A DNA stretch of 64,000 bases from Granulicella mallensis (GTDB taxonomy: Bacteria; Acidobacteriota; Terriglobia; Terriglobales; Acidobacteriaceae), in contig NZ_JACHIO010000002.1 of assembly GCF_014203225.1 (NCBI RefSeq), forward strand, positions 310,001 to 374,000, written 5' to 3'. Positions 46,018 to 55,948 of the stretch are shown piece after piece. Every line of letters begins with the position of its first letter. The first letter of the stretch is position 1. The position numbers and the translations under genes were made by a program. Below the pieces are notes generated by a model that saw nothing but the letters and a program-made list of their open reading frames with translations, was not told where the DNA came from and did not search any database.

Positions 46018-48036
46018 TCACTTCTCTCGATAAGCCTTAACCGCCTTGCCCTTACCCGAAAAGTCCTTCGCCACCGGGTCCTTCTTCAGCGCCTTCAACC
46101 CCGACACCACACTCTCCGCATTCATCTCAGCCCCGGCAAGCGTCGTATGCGTATGCGGATCGCCGAACAGCGGTTCTACCCCAGCCTCACCCAGCGCGTC
46201 GTACTTGCGCGCGGTAATCTCATTCAGATCGATGAAGCCGACGTGCTCCTTCTCCGCCACTTCCCTCGCCCACCCGCCATACGAGCTCGCGCCGCGAACA
46301 ATCTTCCCGTCCTTCCATGTTTTGCGCGGCACGAGCGAGCAGATGATCGGCGTCGCCCCCTTGGCCTTCGTCTCCTCGACATACTGCGCCATGTACCAGC
46401 CGAAGGTATGCACCACCTCATGCTTCTTCAGGATCGGGTTTTCGATCTCCTTCGACTCATCGCCTACGCCGTTGATCGTGCCCCGTGCCCGCGCCGTATC
46501 ATCCAGCGATCCACTGTCGTTATGCCCAAACTGAAACAGCACGACATCGCCCGGCTTGATCAGCGCCAGCGTCCTCTCCCAGTGTCCCTCGGTGATGTAG
46601 GTCCGTGAACTGCGGCCCCCGATCGCCCGATTGACGACATTCACCTTCGACGTGTCGAAGTAGGAGACAAAAGGCTCGCCCCATCCCATCTGGTTGTTCG
46701 CGCCATCTCCGTGGCCGTTGCGCACCGTTGAATCCCCCACCAGGAAGATCGTCGGCAGCGACGGGTTCGCAGGTACCGGCAGAACGATATTGGCCGAACG
46801 GCCCGGATCGGTATCGACAACCCCAGATCCAGAATGCTGCAGCGACATCCGCTTCAACTCGCTCGCGGCCAGCAGGAATCCACCAACACCGTAGGTATAG
46901 CTCGCGGAAGGCAGATAGAGCGCAGGCTCAGGCCCGGTCTGCTGAATGCAGCCAAGCCGCCCATCGGCATAGACATGCTGCAGCATCCCACCCCAGGCCT
47001 TGGTAATCACCGGACGGTAGGTCGCACCGTCCAGAACGCCTTCATTCACGCCCCACGTCATCGCATAGACAAACAGCGCCGATCCCGACACCTCCGGCAG
47101 CGGATAGTGCTCGGGGTCCAGCAGGCCTGCGTGCCAGAGGCCGTCCGTATCCTGTAACTGCGCCACCCGCGCCGACATCTCGCGCAACTGCTCAACATAG
47201 AACGCACGATGCGGATCGTTCTTCGGCAGGTACTGTAGCACGCGCACGATCCCGGCCATCACCCAGCCCTCGCCGCGCGACCAGAAGATCTTCTTCCCGT
47301 TCGCCTCGCGCTTTGCCTGATAGCTGGCATCTCGCGCGTAAAGATGTTCATCCTTGTCCCACAGCGTGTCATACGTGCGCTGCCACTGCGCATTCAGATA
47401 GTCGATGTACTTGTGATCGCCTGTCGCCTCGGACATCCGCACCCATACTCCCGGAGCCATAAACAGCGCATCGCACCACCACCACGGAATCCTCGGATCT
47501 CCCGGCTTCAGCGTGGACAGACCAATGACCGAATCGAGATCCGCACGCGTCGGCGCAATCATCGCCGGGTCCTTCTTGCCGTCGTGCAGATAGAGCTCGA
47601 GATAGGTCTGCCCGACACTCTGGTCGTCCGCATTCGGCAGGCGGTTGCGCAGCGACCAATCGTACTTCTTCGCCATCGCCGTCATGGCGTCGCGATACTT
47701 CGCATCACCCGTCGAGTCCGACGCCGCCATAAAGCCGCTGTACAGCACGCTCCACGTCCAGATGCGGTCGAAGTACGGCTGCGACCGCGCCAACTGCCAG
47801 TCCGCCACCTTGCGCGTGGCCGCATCGATGGCGGCGGGCGTAAGGTCAGGCGAAAGGTCCGTCGCCAGAGGACCGGGGTCCGCGGGTGAATCTCCGAAGT
47901 GCCGCGAGGCGTCCTTATCGATCCCGGCCTGCTGCGCCGCCGTGGGCAGAGGATACTTCTGCGCACTCATGACTCCCTGAACAGTCAGCAGCAACATCGC
48001 AGCAGCAAGAACGCACTTCGTCGATCTCCCAATCAT
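46018..48036 (-). CDS. GH105-CE12 fusion: unsaturated rhamnogalacturonyl hydrolase + acetylesterase
   Basis: 672 aa with a signal peptide (AAAMLLLTVQGVMSAQ). Residues about 45-395 are a GH105 (alpha/alpha)6 barrel (WTWSVLYSGFMAA, PWWWCDALFMAPGVWVRM with the catalytic Asp, WSRGEGWVMAGIVRVL, ASYTYGVGGFLLAASEL), which removes the unsaturated galacturonyl end left by rhamnogalacturonan lyases. Residues about 420-650 are a CE12 SGNH esterase: GDSTV (about 431, Ser block), GGRSSR, FGHND (about 503-507) and DPHTH (about 624-628). This half should remove acetyl groups from the same backbone. Both activities in one chain is unusual. Forty-five bases separate it from the GH106 gene upstream, so the two form an operon. 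Confidence 0.92.
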   Translation of the reverse strand: MIGRSTKCVLAAAMLLLTVQGVMSAQKYPLPTAAQQAGIDKDASRHFGDSPADPGPLATDLSPDLTPAAIDAATRKVADWQLARSQPYFDRIWTWSVLYSGFMAASDSTGDAKYRDAMTAMAKKYDWSLRNRLPNADDQSVGQTYLELYLHDGKKDPAMIAPTRADLDSVIGLSTLKPGDPRIPWWWCDALFMAPGVWVRMSEATGDHKYIDYLNAQWQRTYDTLWDKDEHLYARDASYQAKREANGKKIFWSRGEGWVMAGIVRVLQYLPKNDPHRAFYVEQLREMSARVAQLQDTDGLWHAGLLDPEHYPLPEVSGSALFVYAMTWGVNEGVLDGATYRPVITKAWGGMLQHVYADGRLGCIQQTGPEPALYLPSASYTYGVGGFLLAASELKRMSLQHSGSGVVDTDPGRSANIVLPVPANPSLPTIFLVGDSTVRNGHGDGANNQMGWGEPFVSYFDTSKVNVVNRAIGGRSSRTYITEGHWERTLALIKPGDVVLFQFGHNDSGSLDDTARARGTINGVGDESKEIENPILKKHEVVHTFGWYMAQYVEETKAKGATPIICSLVPRKTWKDGKIVRGASSYGGWAREVAEKEHVGFIDLNEITARKYDALGEAGVEPLFGDPHTHTTLAGAEMNAESVVSGLKALKKDPVAKDFSGKGKAVKAYREK

Positions 48037-48081
48037 CTCAATCTCCTCCGTCTATCCCTTTGCAGCCCGAACCGCCGACGT

Positions 48082-50820
48082 TTACTTCATCTCCAGCAGA
48101 TGCACGCCACCGAGAATCCCCGAAGGCAGTGGTTGCAGATTGTCCATATCCTGCGGGATAAACCGCTGTCCATAACGCGCCCAAAGCAGGCGATAGTCCG
48201 CCGGAGCACGCCCGGCCAGTTCGTTGATAGCCGTATTGGAGACGCGAATCTCGATGCGGTTTTCACCAGCGTGTAGTTCCCCGCCGAGATCGAGCACATA
48301 CGGCGGATGCCACACCGACCCAACCCGTTTGCCGTTCACGCTGACGATAGCTGCCTCGCGTATCGGACCATCCAGCAGCGCACGCGTTCCGCTCTTGATC
48401 TTCGGATCGACGCTCACTGGCGTCCCTTCACCAAAGTCCAGCACCAGCCGCTTGGCTCCGGCAAGATCGGCAGCGCTCAGCGTCACATTTTTCGTATAGA
48501 CAGCCTCGCCGGAAAAGAATCGTGTCCCCGGATCATCCGTCCAGGAGGCAGGAGCATCGAGGGAATGCTGTGTCTTCTCCGAGCCGGGAAAGCGAACCTC
48601 CCAGCCATGCGATAGATCGGCGACCATGCGTCCCTTGTCGGTGGATGCAGCCTCAGGAGCTGCAAGAGTCGTATCGCTGAACACGATCACGCGAGACTCA
48701 TAGGGCGCGAGTTCCATCTTGACCGGCCCTGCTTGCAAGCCGTTGGTCACGCCAGTAAATGGGTTCCACGAAGAGGCAAACTTGCGGTTTGCCCGGAACG
48801 TGGCCGTCGCATTCACCGCATGGTTCGAGGTGTTGGCAACGAAGTAGACATCCGCCCCCTCCAGCTTGCGATGCAGGAAGCCAACGACATCCGAACCGCT
48901 CGACAGCTTCATATCCGGCTGCACCGCCTGCTGCAGGGCCGCACCAAGCCCGTCGTCTTGCGAGACCACTTGCGCATGAGGACCTGCGAAGAGCGCCTTC
49001 GACAAGCTCTTTACCTCTGCCGTGACTTGTTCGGCATGAACAAATCCCGGAGCAAGGTCCGGCGTCGAACCTACCGCGATGACCTTGCCGCCATGCTCCG
49101 TGTAGGCTGCAATCGTCTTCAGCGTCTCCGGCGAGAGCCGTTCGACATGCGGCAGGATCAACACAGGATAGGGGACGCCCACCTGTTTAATAGCTTCCGC
49201 ATCGATGTAGTCGACGTTATATCCCGCGCTCAGAATTCCCTGCATCAGCGCCGGGGAGATGAGTTTCTTCATCTCATCCGACAGGCTCACCGTACCCGGC
49301 TTGAAGTTCGCATAGGCATCATCGTTCGGCAGTAGCAGTGCTACATCGTTCGCCGGCTTGCCCTGCCGCAGCAGGTAGCTCATGCGCTGCAGATACTTCG
49401 TGACGTCAGGCATCACGCTCCACCAGGGATTGTGATCGTTGAATACGGCAGCCGCATAGAACGACCATCCCGGCTCCGCAACTCCCGGCGGGGTATACGG
49501 CCAGCCGTGTCCGATCAGTTGATTGACGCCTTCCAGAAAGAAGCAGTCGGCCTCCGCCTTCATGTCCAGAGGCGTCGCACGAAATGCGGGAGAGTGCAGC
49601 CACGTCCACGTCTCCGCGGAGGTAACCGGACGCCCATACAGATGGCTCGCCGAAGTGGCCCAGCGCGTAAACGAAAAGCTCTTCCACTGCGGCCCTTCGC
49701 CCTCCGGCAGAGCGACCAGGTTGTTGCTGGAGAGCGAAACCGCCGGATGACCGTAGGTCTGCGAACGGAAGCGCGTGTAATGCGCAATCGCCCAGTCGTT
49801 CACCGGTGTCAGATAGCGCTCATCAACCAGCTCTGTCAGGGTGACGCCCCAATCGTGGCGCAGTGCTCCGCTGATAGCGCTCGTACCACTGTAAAGCTGC
49901 GGCAGATACGGCGCGAGGTCGTATCCCCGCCGCCGCTGAAACTCCGCCAGCAGATCGGGCGTCCAGTCGGCGTTGTAGACCTCAAGGCTGTCGCTGAAGA
50001 CCGCGTAAGGCGGTTTGTCTCCAAAGGCCGTCATCAGCCGGTCGGCAACCGTGTGCAGATGGTTGTCGACCGCCGTGCGGCTGAAGTGGTCGAGCACAAA
50101 ACCATCGGCATCGACCGCCGCACGTTTGACCTGCTGCCCGGTGCCCGTCGCGACAAAGAACTCGACGACGCGAGATTCAGGCTTCGGAGCAAGCGCCATG
50201 CGTCCGTTCCTAACCTCTTCCGTAAGCCGCGTCATCTTGTCGCTATCGAACTGCTTGCCCGCTCCATCGGCGATAAAGGCCGCGACCAGGCTTTCACCAT
50301 TGCCGATCGCAGGAGCCACGACGAAATCCGCCCCGGGCGCAACCTCCACCGTGATCGCCTTCAACTGCTCTGACGCCTGATCGATAGGCACATGCGGTCC
50401 GCCGTAGGGCCAGCCACTGGCCAGCGTCATGTCGACACGCATGCCATTCTTATTCGCTGTCTCTGACGCAAACTTCACCGCATCGAGAAACTCATCGGAC
50501 AGATACGGCAGGTTGCGAAAGTTCTTCGTCTGGTCGTCGAGCGCCATCGGATACACCGGCTGAATCTCGAACCCGCCGATACCGCCGGCCTTCATCGCAA
50601 GAATCTCGCGCTCCAGCTCAGGCTTCACCACTCCCGGCCCAAACCACCACCACCGCATCATGGGCCGCGCATCGTCAGGCGGCGTAACGAAGCTCCGCTG
50701 GACACTAGCAACATCCACGGGACGTTGCGCGACGGCATGAACGCAAAGAATGCCGCAGCTCAAGACAATCAACCCAATGCTTCTCAATCCACGTCCCTGC
50801 AATGACTGTCGCAGCCGCAT
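48082..50820 (-). CDS. GH106 alpha-L-rhamnosidase
   Basis: 912 aa with a signal peptide (IGLIVLSCGILCVHAVAQ). The N-terminus shows the GH106 hallmark PDDARPMMRWWWFGPGVVKP, LAMKAGGIGGFEIQPVYPM and MTLASGWPYGGPHV; the barrel continues with FSDSLEVYNADWTP and TSAETWTW. The C-terminus (about 740-905) is a GH2-like jelly roll (LDFGEGTPVS, VSVNGKRVGSVWHPPYVLDL). Removes terminal rhamnose from rhamnogalacturonan oligomers. First gene of a two-gene unit with the GH105-CE12 fusion; operator-like palindromes lie in the 187-bp gap upstream. Confidence 0.93.
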   Translation of the reverse strand: MRLRQSLQGRGLRSIGLIVLSCGILCVHAVAQRPVDVASVQRSFVTPPDDARPMMRWWWFGPGVVKPELEREILAMKAGGIGGFEIQPVYPMALDDQTKNFRNLPYLSDEFLDAVKFASETANKNGMRVDMTLASGWPYGGPHVPIDQASEQLKAITVEVAPGADFVVAPAIGNGESLVAAFIADGAGKQFDSDKMTRLTEEVRNGRMALAPKPESRVVEFFVATGTGQQVKRAAVDADGFVLDHFSRTAVDNHLHTVADRLMTAFGDKPPYAVFSDSLEVYNADWTPDLLAEFQRRRGYDLAPYLPQLYSGTSAISGALRHDWGVTLTELVDERYLTPVNDWAIAHYTRFRSQTYGHPAVSLSSNNLVALPEGEGPQWKSFSFTRWATSASHLYGRPVTSAETWTWLHSPAFRATPLDMKAEADCFFLEGVNQLIGHGWPYTPPGVAEPGWSFYAAAVFNDHNPWWSVMPDVTKYLQRMSYLLRQGKPANDVALLLPNDDAYANFKPGTVSLSDEMKKLISPALMQGILSAGYNVDYIDAEAIKQVGVPYPVLILPHVERLSPETLKTIAAYTEHGGKVIAVGSTPDLAPGFVHAEQVTAEVKSLSKALFAGPHAQVVSQDDGLGAALQQAVQPDMKLSSGSDVVGFLHRKLEGADVYFVANTSNHAVNATATFRANRKFASSWNPFTGVTNGLQAGPVKMELAPYESRVIVFSDTTLAAPEAASTDKGRMVADLSHGWEVRFPGSEKTQHSLDAPASWTDDPGTRFFSGEAVYTKNVTLSAADLAGAKRLVLDFGEGTPVSVDPKIKSGTRALLDGPIREAAIVSVNGKRVGSVWHPPYVLDLGGELHAGENRIEIRVSNTAINELAGRAPADYRLLWARYGQRFIPQDMDNLQPLPSGILGGVHLLEMK

Positions 50821-50936
50821 TCGTTCCCTCGCATTAAAGCTGTGCTGGCGTGCCCTCAGACACCGATTAACCTCTGGCGTAGCGAGCGATTTTGCAGCGT
50901 GATAATGATGTCACACCAGAATCAATAGGGCAACTC

Positions 50937-50954
50937 TTTCTATAGAAACATTTC
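50937..50954 (-). promoter_or_regulatory. Putative operator upstream of GH106 gene
   Basis: Two overlapping dyads: TTTCTATAGAAA (50937-50948, perfect) and GAAACATTTC (50945-50954). On the minus strand the block reads TTGAAATGTTTCTATAGAAA, close to the site before the receptor at 15314. Confidence 0.45.
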
Positions 50955-51007
50955 AATCCGCGGAAAAAGATCAATCTCCCCCGGAATCCGACCCTTTGCA
51001 CCCAATC

Positions 51008-52279
51008 TCACCTCTCATAAGGAGTCTGAATATCAACAAACGGCGTTCCCGGAAGAGCTACTACATCTTGCGCATCAGGCTTCTCCGGATTGAAACGCTG
51101 TTTAGGCAAACGCAGATAGTGCACAAGCGGAGATCCTTTTTGCTGTAGCCCAAGAACGATGCACCGAGCCAGTTCATAGGCTCCATAGTTATTAAAGTGC
51201 GTGTCGTCGTGCAGAGCTTCTTTCTGGTTGGGATAAGTATTCGCCGGAGCATAGACAAACAATATCCGCGAATCCTTCTCTCCAATCGCTTCGTAAAGCG
51301 TCTTGCTCATCGCATTCAGATCCAGCAGCATAACGTGCTCTGTCTCTGCTACCGTTCGCATCGTCTGCGGATAAGGAGCCAGCGTGTCTCGCACATGTCC
51401 CTCCGTATCGAAGGTACGTCGATTCATACTCGTCACCAGAACAGGCGTGGCACCGCGTTCCCGCGCCATCGCAATGTATTTATGCAAAAGCCCGGTATAC
51501 ATCTCAGGAGAGACATATCCTCCCCCCGGCTTCTGGTCGTTGTGCGCGAACTGAAAGAAAAGATAGTCTCCCTTCTTGATCACGGAAAAGATCTTTGCAA
51601 ACCGCTGCTCCCCTTCGAAGCTGCGAATCGTCTCGCCAGATTCAGCATGGTTCGCTACAGCTACTTTTGGGCCGAAGAAAGCAGGTAGCATCTGCCCCCA
51701 TGCTGCCCAGGGCTCGTTGTCCTGATCCACAACGGTAGAGTCTCCTGCAAGGTAGATTGTCGGAGTATCGGCAGCTACAGGACTGATACTGATACTCCGC
51801 ACAGAAGGTTGCTGCCCGGAGAACTCCAGGGTCAGCTTATCGTCCCAGTCGAGCGAGCCGATCTCTCGTGGCTTGCGCTTCACGACACCTCCCGTAGAGA
51901 TCTCCGGACGCCGAACATTCACCACAAAGCTCTCCGTGCGAGAGTGCCCGGCAGATGTCGCGATCCTGGCCAGCATAAGCCGGCGAGACTCCGCCCTGAC
52001 TGTCGTAACCGCATCCGGTGCTCCTCCAAGAACGACGGTAACGTTGTAGTTCCCTTCCGCCACGGGAGCCGAGAAGAAAAAGGCCTTGCTGGAGGTACAA
52101 CCAGCAGCGTCTATCTGCTCCGGCAGCATGCCCAGATCAAAACCACCGGCAGCAGAGGTATAGGTGGTGTCTCGCGTAAGAGCGATATTGGATTGCCCGT
52201 TAGCACTGCGCCCACACGTATAACTCTGCGCCAGCAGGGCCGGCGAGAGGAGCAGAAGGATACAAAGTCTCTGAAGCAT
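51008..52279 (-). CDS. CE12 rhamnogalacturonan acetylesterase
   Basis: 423 aa. A signal peptide (LCILLLLSPALLAQ) is followed by a ~145-residue beta-sandwich (YTCGRSANGQSNIALTRDTTY) and an SGNH-hydrolase domain: GDSTV (about 178), a HAESGETIRSF block, FAHND (about 240-244) and DDTHFNNYGA (about 356), giving Ser, Gly/Asn and Asp-His residues. The third block reads AHND instead of GHND. Removes acetyl groups from the rhamnogalacturonan backbone. Last gene of an apparent operon GH2-SDR-CE12 (gaps of 45 and 30 bp). Confidence 0.9.
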   Translation of the reverse strand: MLQRLCILLLLSPALLAQSYTCGRSANGQSNIALTRDTTYTSAAGGFDLGMLPEQIDAAGCTSSKAFFFSAPVAEGNYNVTVVLGGAPDAVTTVRAESRRLMLARIATSAGHSRTESFVVNVRRPEISTGGVVKRKPREIGSLDWDDKLTLEFSGQQPSVRSISISPVAADTPTIYLAGDSTVVDQDNEPWAAWGQMLPAFFGPKVAVANHAESGETIRSFEGEQRFAKIFSVIKKGDYLFFQFAHNDQKPGGGYVSPEMYTGLLHKYIAMARERGATPVLVTSMNRRTFDTEGHVRDTLAPYPQTMRTVAETEHVMLLDLNAMSKTLYEAIGEKDSRILFVYAPANTYPNQKEALHDDTHFNNYGAYELARCIVLGLQQKGSPLVHYLRLPKQRFNPEKPDAQDVVALPGTPFVDIQTPYER

Positions 52280-52309
52280 CGAATTCTCCGGAAGTACAAA
52301 TTGAGAGTC

Positions 52310-53071
52310 TTATCCCATGTGACGCACGGTCAGCAACGGCAATCGCACATTGGCCGGTTGCATGCAGACAAACACAATGGAGTCGGCAAAATCAGAGGCC
52401 TCCATCATGCGTGAGTTCTCCACGTCTGTCGCCAGCCGGCCACGTCCTACGGCAAACTCCGTCTTCATGCCTCCCGGACAGAGCGTGGAAACTTTGATCC
52501 CATGGGGACGAAGTTCGTGATCGAGCGACTGCGCAAAACCAACCTGCGCAAATTTACTGGCACTGTAGACAGCTTCATTCGCAGCCCCCGCAAGGCCGGC
52601 CACCGACGATACAAAGACAAGAACACCGGAACGCTGCGCCATGAAGTACGGAACAACCGCACGAGTAAAGAGAAACGAGCTGCGCATATTGCTCTGCATC
52701 AGCTCGTCGTATTCATCGAGGGACGTATCGATCAGAGACTTGTAGTTTCCCTGTCCCGCATTATTGATGAGAATATCCACTCCGCCGAAGTGCTCCATCG
52801 TCGCATCCACCACGGACGATGCGGTCTCCGAAGCTCCTGCATCGCCCACCGAATAAATACAGTGTCCACCTGCCTCTGAGACTTCAGCCTGAAGCGCCTG
52901 CAATCGCTCCTCCCGCCTCGCTGTCGCCATGACCTTCACACCCTCAGCCGCTAACGCCTTCACTGTAGCCCAGCCAGCCCCGGAACTTGCTCCGGTTACG
53001 ATCGCTCTCTTTCCCTGAAGAGAGCTCCTCATCTTCTCCATACTCACTGAAAATGCCTCCATGGAGGTCAT
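52310..53071 (-). CDS. SDR family oxidoreductase in pectin operon
   Basis: 253 aa cytosolic short-chain dehydrogenase. TGASSGAG near residue 21, NNAG near 107, a Ser in FVSSVAG and YSASK supply the NAD(P)-binding and catalytic residues. An in-frame ATG at residue 11 is an alternative start. It lies between a GH2 and a CE12 gene in one operon, so a role in reducing a sugar or uronate product (as KduD or DEH-reductase-type SDRs do) is plausible but unproven. Confidence 0.88.
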   Translation of the reverse strand: MTSMEAFSVSMEKMRSSLQGKRAIVTGASSGAGWATVKALAAEGVKVMATARREERLQALQAEVSEAGGHCIYSVGDAGASETASSVVDATMEHFGGVDILINNAGQGNYKSLIDTSLDEYDELMQSNMRSSFLFTRAVVPYFMAQRSGVLVFVSSVAGLAGAANEAVYSASKFAQVGFAQSLDHELRPHGIKVSTLCPGGMKTEFAVGRGRLATDVENSRMMEASDFADSIVFVCMQPANVRLPLLTVRHMG

Positions 53072-53116
53072 CGTTATCGGGAACGATGCTCCAACAATCG
53101 TTATGTTCCAAAAGTC

Positions 53117-55753
53117 TCATGAAGGCAGCGTAAGTCTCTGAATTTGGCCGTGCCCAATACCATCCACGACCTCCACAGGCTTGGCCACAATCTGTACCTG
53201 TGCCGGCTTGAGTCCGTCGCGCTTGGCCGTAACCGTAAGAGTGCCGGGAGACAACGTAGTTCGCACGGCAATACGATTGATGCCGCACTCAGTGTTCAAA
53301 TACAGGTTATTGGTCGAGTCCGTCTTGCCGCTGTTGTATCCACCACGCCATATCCCTGGCCCAGTCAAAGTGAAATCAACTCTAGCGTCATCAGTAGGCA
53401 CGCGCCTTCCTTGCGCGTCTACCACCTCAACATCGACAAGAACTACGTCCTGCCCATCGGCCTGGAGTCCCTGTGGACCTACGATGGGCGTCAGCCGTAT
53501 CGCTGCAGGAGATCCAGCCGTCAGCAACTCCTGATTGACCACAGCCTTGCCACGGATACGGCCTATCGCCTTCAGACTTCCCGGGGCAAACTCGACGGCA
53601 GGAAATGCAAAAACATATCCATCGTCCGGCTTATTATTTGTGCCAATGGATTTCCCGTTGAGGAACAGCTCCACGGATTCCACATTCGCTACGACGTAGA
53701 TCGTCTTCACCGTCTTCTTTGCCTGTGCCCCTACTGGATAACTCCAGTGCCCGAGGATATGAAGATCCTGGCTCTCGCTCTGCATTACGCGATGCGCATA
53801 GTAGATCTCCTTCGGCAGACGCACAGCATCGACCTTGCCGCTTACACGAGCGACCTCACTTGAATCCTGCCTTCCATCCGCATTCGAATCGGAGAAATAA
53901 ATTGAGGCATATCCTGACCACTTTGAATGTGCAGGATCGGTATTCGAGATGCGATTCTGCCAATACGCCCAGTAGCGCTTAATGCCAGCCAGCGCAAAGC
54001 TCTCCGAGGTGTATTCGTACGTATCCTCCGGCCCTTTCTTAAAGCCAAAGTACGGTGGAGAGTCATTGTCCCAGAAACGTCGTGCGCCTTCATCCCGGAA
54101 ATCTTCGGTCTCGATGATAGGGCCGCGGTCACGACGATCGGCACTATATCCCCGGAATATCGCACTCTTCCCTTCTAGCTGGTCCGTCTTTGGATCTTGC
54201 CCCAGCATGACGCCAAAATATTCTGCAATGGGTGAAATAGCGCTATTGGCCGCATCGTCACTATTGCCGCGGGCACCGATGACACGTTCCCCTTCGGGGT
54301 CCCATTGCTTACGCAGCGCAACCATCTGCTGCATGTGCTCTGCGGTGACTACAGTGTTACCCGCCTCCCAGAACAGGATGCTCGGATTGTTGCGGAAATA
54401 GATCATCGAAGCGCGCATCACCTCAAGACGCTGCTCCCAGCGGCGGCCCTGGGTATCAGCCTCTTTATCTCCCGCCGGACACACCTGGATCACGCCATAG
54501 CGCGCCATCGCATCCGCATCTACCTTCTGAGGAGATACATGCATCCAGCGAATGTAATTGCCATGGCAGGCACGGATCATATTGGCGGTGAAGTCGTGCA
54601 TCCAATCCGGATAAGCCTGCCCCAGACCGGCCCACTCATCGCTCGAACGTTGCGCAAAGCCTTTCAGGTAAACGAACTTGCCGTTCAGGTAGACTCCGCC
54701 GGTTCCAGCCCCACCCTTAAACTCAGCCTTGCGAAATCCCGTTGTAGACCTCTCCACATCCACGACTTTTCCATCGACCTTTAAAACGGTGTAGACGTCA
54801 TACAGATAGGGATCTTCCACGCTCCAGAATCGTGCATTCTTCAAACCACCACTTGCAGTGATGACGGTCTTCTCTCCTTCGACCATGTCGACCGAGTTAC
54901 CCTCGAGTTGTGCGATCAAACGCCCGCTTGCATCCACGACCACAGCAGATAACTCAACCGTGGCGCGGTCTCCCGAGGCATTCTTCACCTGCGACTCCAC
55001 CGTCACATCGGCGAGCTTCTTCGCAATATCGAAGTTCCCCGAATACACATACACGCCGGTAGTCTCAAGCCCGTAGTACAACGGCAAGGTCTGGTAGATC
55101 TTCCCTGTCACATGCAGCCACACATGGCGATGGATGCCGCCAAAATCCGGGTTAAAGTCGTTGGCGTTCCATTGAAAGGTGGTGCCCGTCGCTCGCTCCG
55201 GATAATTCGTCCGGTTGTCGACCTTTACGGCCAGCACATTCTCCTGCGCACCAAACTTCACGGCATCGGAGATATCGACCCCATAAGCGGTAATCCCATT
55301 CTCATCGAGACCAACAGACTTTCCGTTAAGGAAGATATCGCCGGCCTGGCGCATCCCTTCGAACTCAAGAAAGATTCTGCTACCCGCTAAACTCGCCGGA
55401 AGTTTAAAGTGCTTGCGATACCACGAGAGTCCTTTGTAGGTTCCTCGATCGCCGCCGCTGTGGGAGATGATCGTTCGAAAGGAATCGACATCGTTGAACG
55501 TATGTGGCGTACTCACCGTGGCCCACTGAGCATCGTCGAACTGCAGGGTCTCGGCGCCCACCGCATCCTCACGAAGAAAGCGCCAATCGAGATTGAAGTC
55601 CAACTTCTCTCGGGGAGAGGACGGTGGATTATACGTCTGAGCCTGTTCCGTGGCGGCAAAGACAGGAAGGCCGGAGCGAAGAATGGCAGGCAATCCCACC
55701 GCGGCTATAGCCGCAGTGGTCAGAAATTCACGGCGGGAAGAGGTATTCGACAT
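53117..55753 (-). CDS. GH2 family protein, Tat-exported, atypical acid/base site
   Basis: 878 aa from ATG 55753. The longer frame to 55849 would start inside an operator-like segment, and this start opens a Tat signal (SSRREFLTTAAIAAVGLPAIL). Domains: jelly roll (about 40-220, LDFNLDWRFLREDAVG, WYRKHFKLP), Ig-like sandwich (about 230-335), TIM barrel (about 340-640), and C-terminal Ig-like domains (ETVYVVANVESVELFLNGKS-type). Where GH2 enzymes have the acid/base Glu (GNE), this protein reads FWEAGNTVV near residue 463; the IIETEDF segment near 549 could hold the nucleophile. Beta-galactosidase-type activity is therefore uncertain. First gene of the operon with SDR and CE12; divergent from another GH2 gene. 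Confidence 0.85.
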   Translation of the reverse strand: MSNTSSRREFLTTAAIAAVGLPAILRSGLPVFAATEQAQTYNPPSSPREKLDFNLDWRFLREDAVGAETLQFDDAQWATVSTPHTFNDVDSFRTIISHSGGDRGTYKGLSWYRKHFKLPASLAGSRIFLEFEGMRQAGDIFLNGKSVGLDENGITAYGVDISDAVKFGAQENVLAVKVDNRTNYPERATGTTFQWNANDFNPDFGGIHRHVWLHVTGKIYQTLPLYYGLETTGVYVYSGNFDIAKKLADVTVESQVKNASGDRATVELSAVVVDASGRLIAQLEGNSVDMVEGEKTVITASGGLKNARFWSVEDPYLYDVYTVLKVDGKVVDVERSTTGFRKAEFKGGAGTGGVYLNGKFVYLKGFAQRSSDEWAGLGQAYPDWMHDFTANMIRACHGNYIRWMHVSPQKVDADAMARYGVIQVCPAGDKEADTQGRRWEQRLEVMRASMIYFRNNPSILFWEAGNTVVTAEHMQQMVALRKQWDPEGERVIGARGNSDDAANSAISPIAEYFGVMLGQDPKTDQLEGKSAIFRGYSADRRDRGPIIETEDFRDEGARRFWDNDSPPYFGFKKGPEDTYEYTSESFALAGIKRYWAYWQNRISNTDPAHSKWSGYASIYFSDSNADGRQDSSEVARVSGKVDAVRLPKEIYYAHRVMQSESQDLHILGHWSYPVGAQAKKTVKTIYVVANVESVELFLNGKSIGTNNKPDDGYVFAFPAVEFAPGSLKAIGRIRGKAVVNQELLTAGSPAAIRLTPIVGPQGLQADGQDVVLVDVEVVDAQGRRVPTDDARVDFTLTGPGIWRGGYNSGKTDSTNNLYLNTECGINRIAVRTTLSPGTLTVTAKRDGLKPAQVQIVAKPVEVVDGIGHGQIQRLTLPS

Positions 55754-55836
55754 GGGTTCCCCGGTGCTTTCGGAATCAGAAGCCGTCGTGGCAGACCACA
55801 AACACGCTCCCGCATTACGCTGATCATTGTAGTACA

Positions 55837-55928
55837 GAAATTTTTTCAATAGGAATACATCGAATCATTTCAACCCTCAAAACAACGATCAGAACAGCAG
55901 GCGCAATGCATTTGGGGAATTATTTCCC
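55837..55928. promoter_or_regulatory. Divergent regulatory region between two GH2 genes
   Basis: Contains three dyads of the shared type: GAAATTTTTTC (55837-55847), GAATCATTTC (55862-55871) and GGGAATTATTTCCC (55915-55928). The last lies 20 bp before the plus-strand ATG at 55949. TATGAT at 55948-55953 resembles a -10 box, which would place the true GH2 start further downstream. Confidence 0.5.
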
Positions 55929-55948
55929 TACCAAACTATCGAAAGGGT

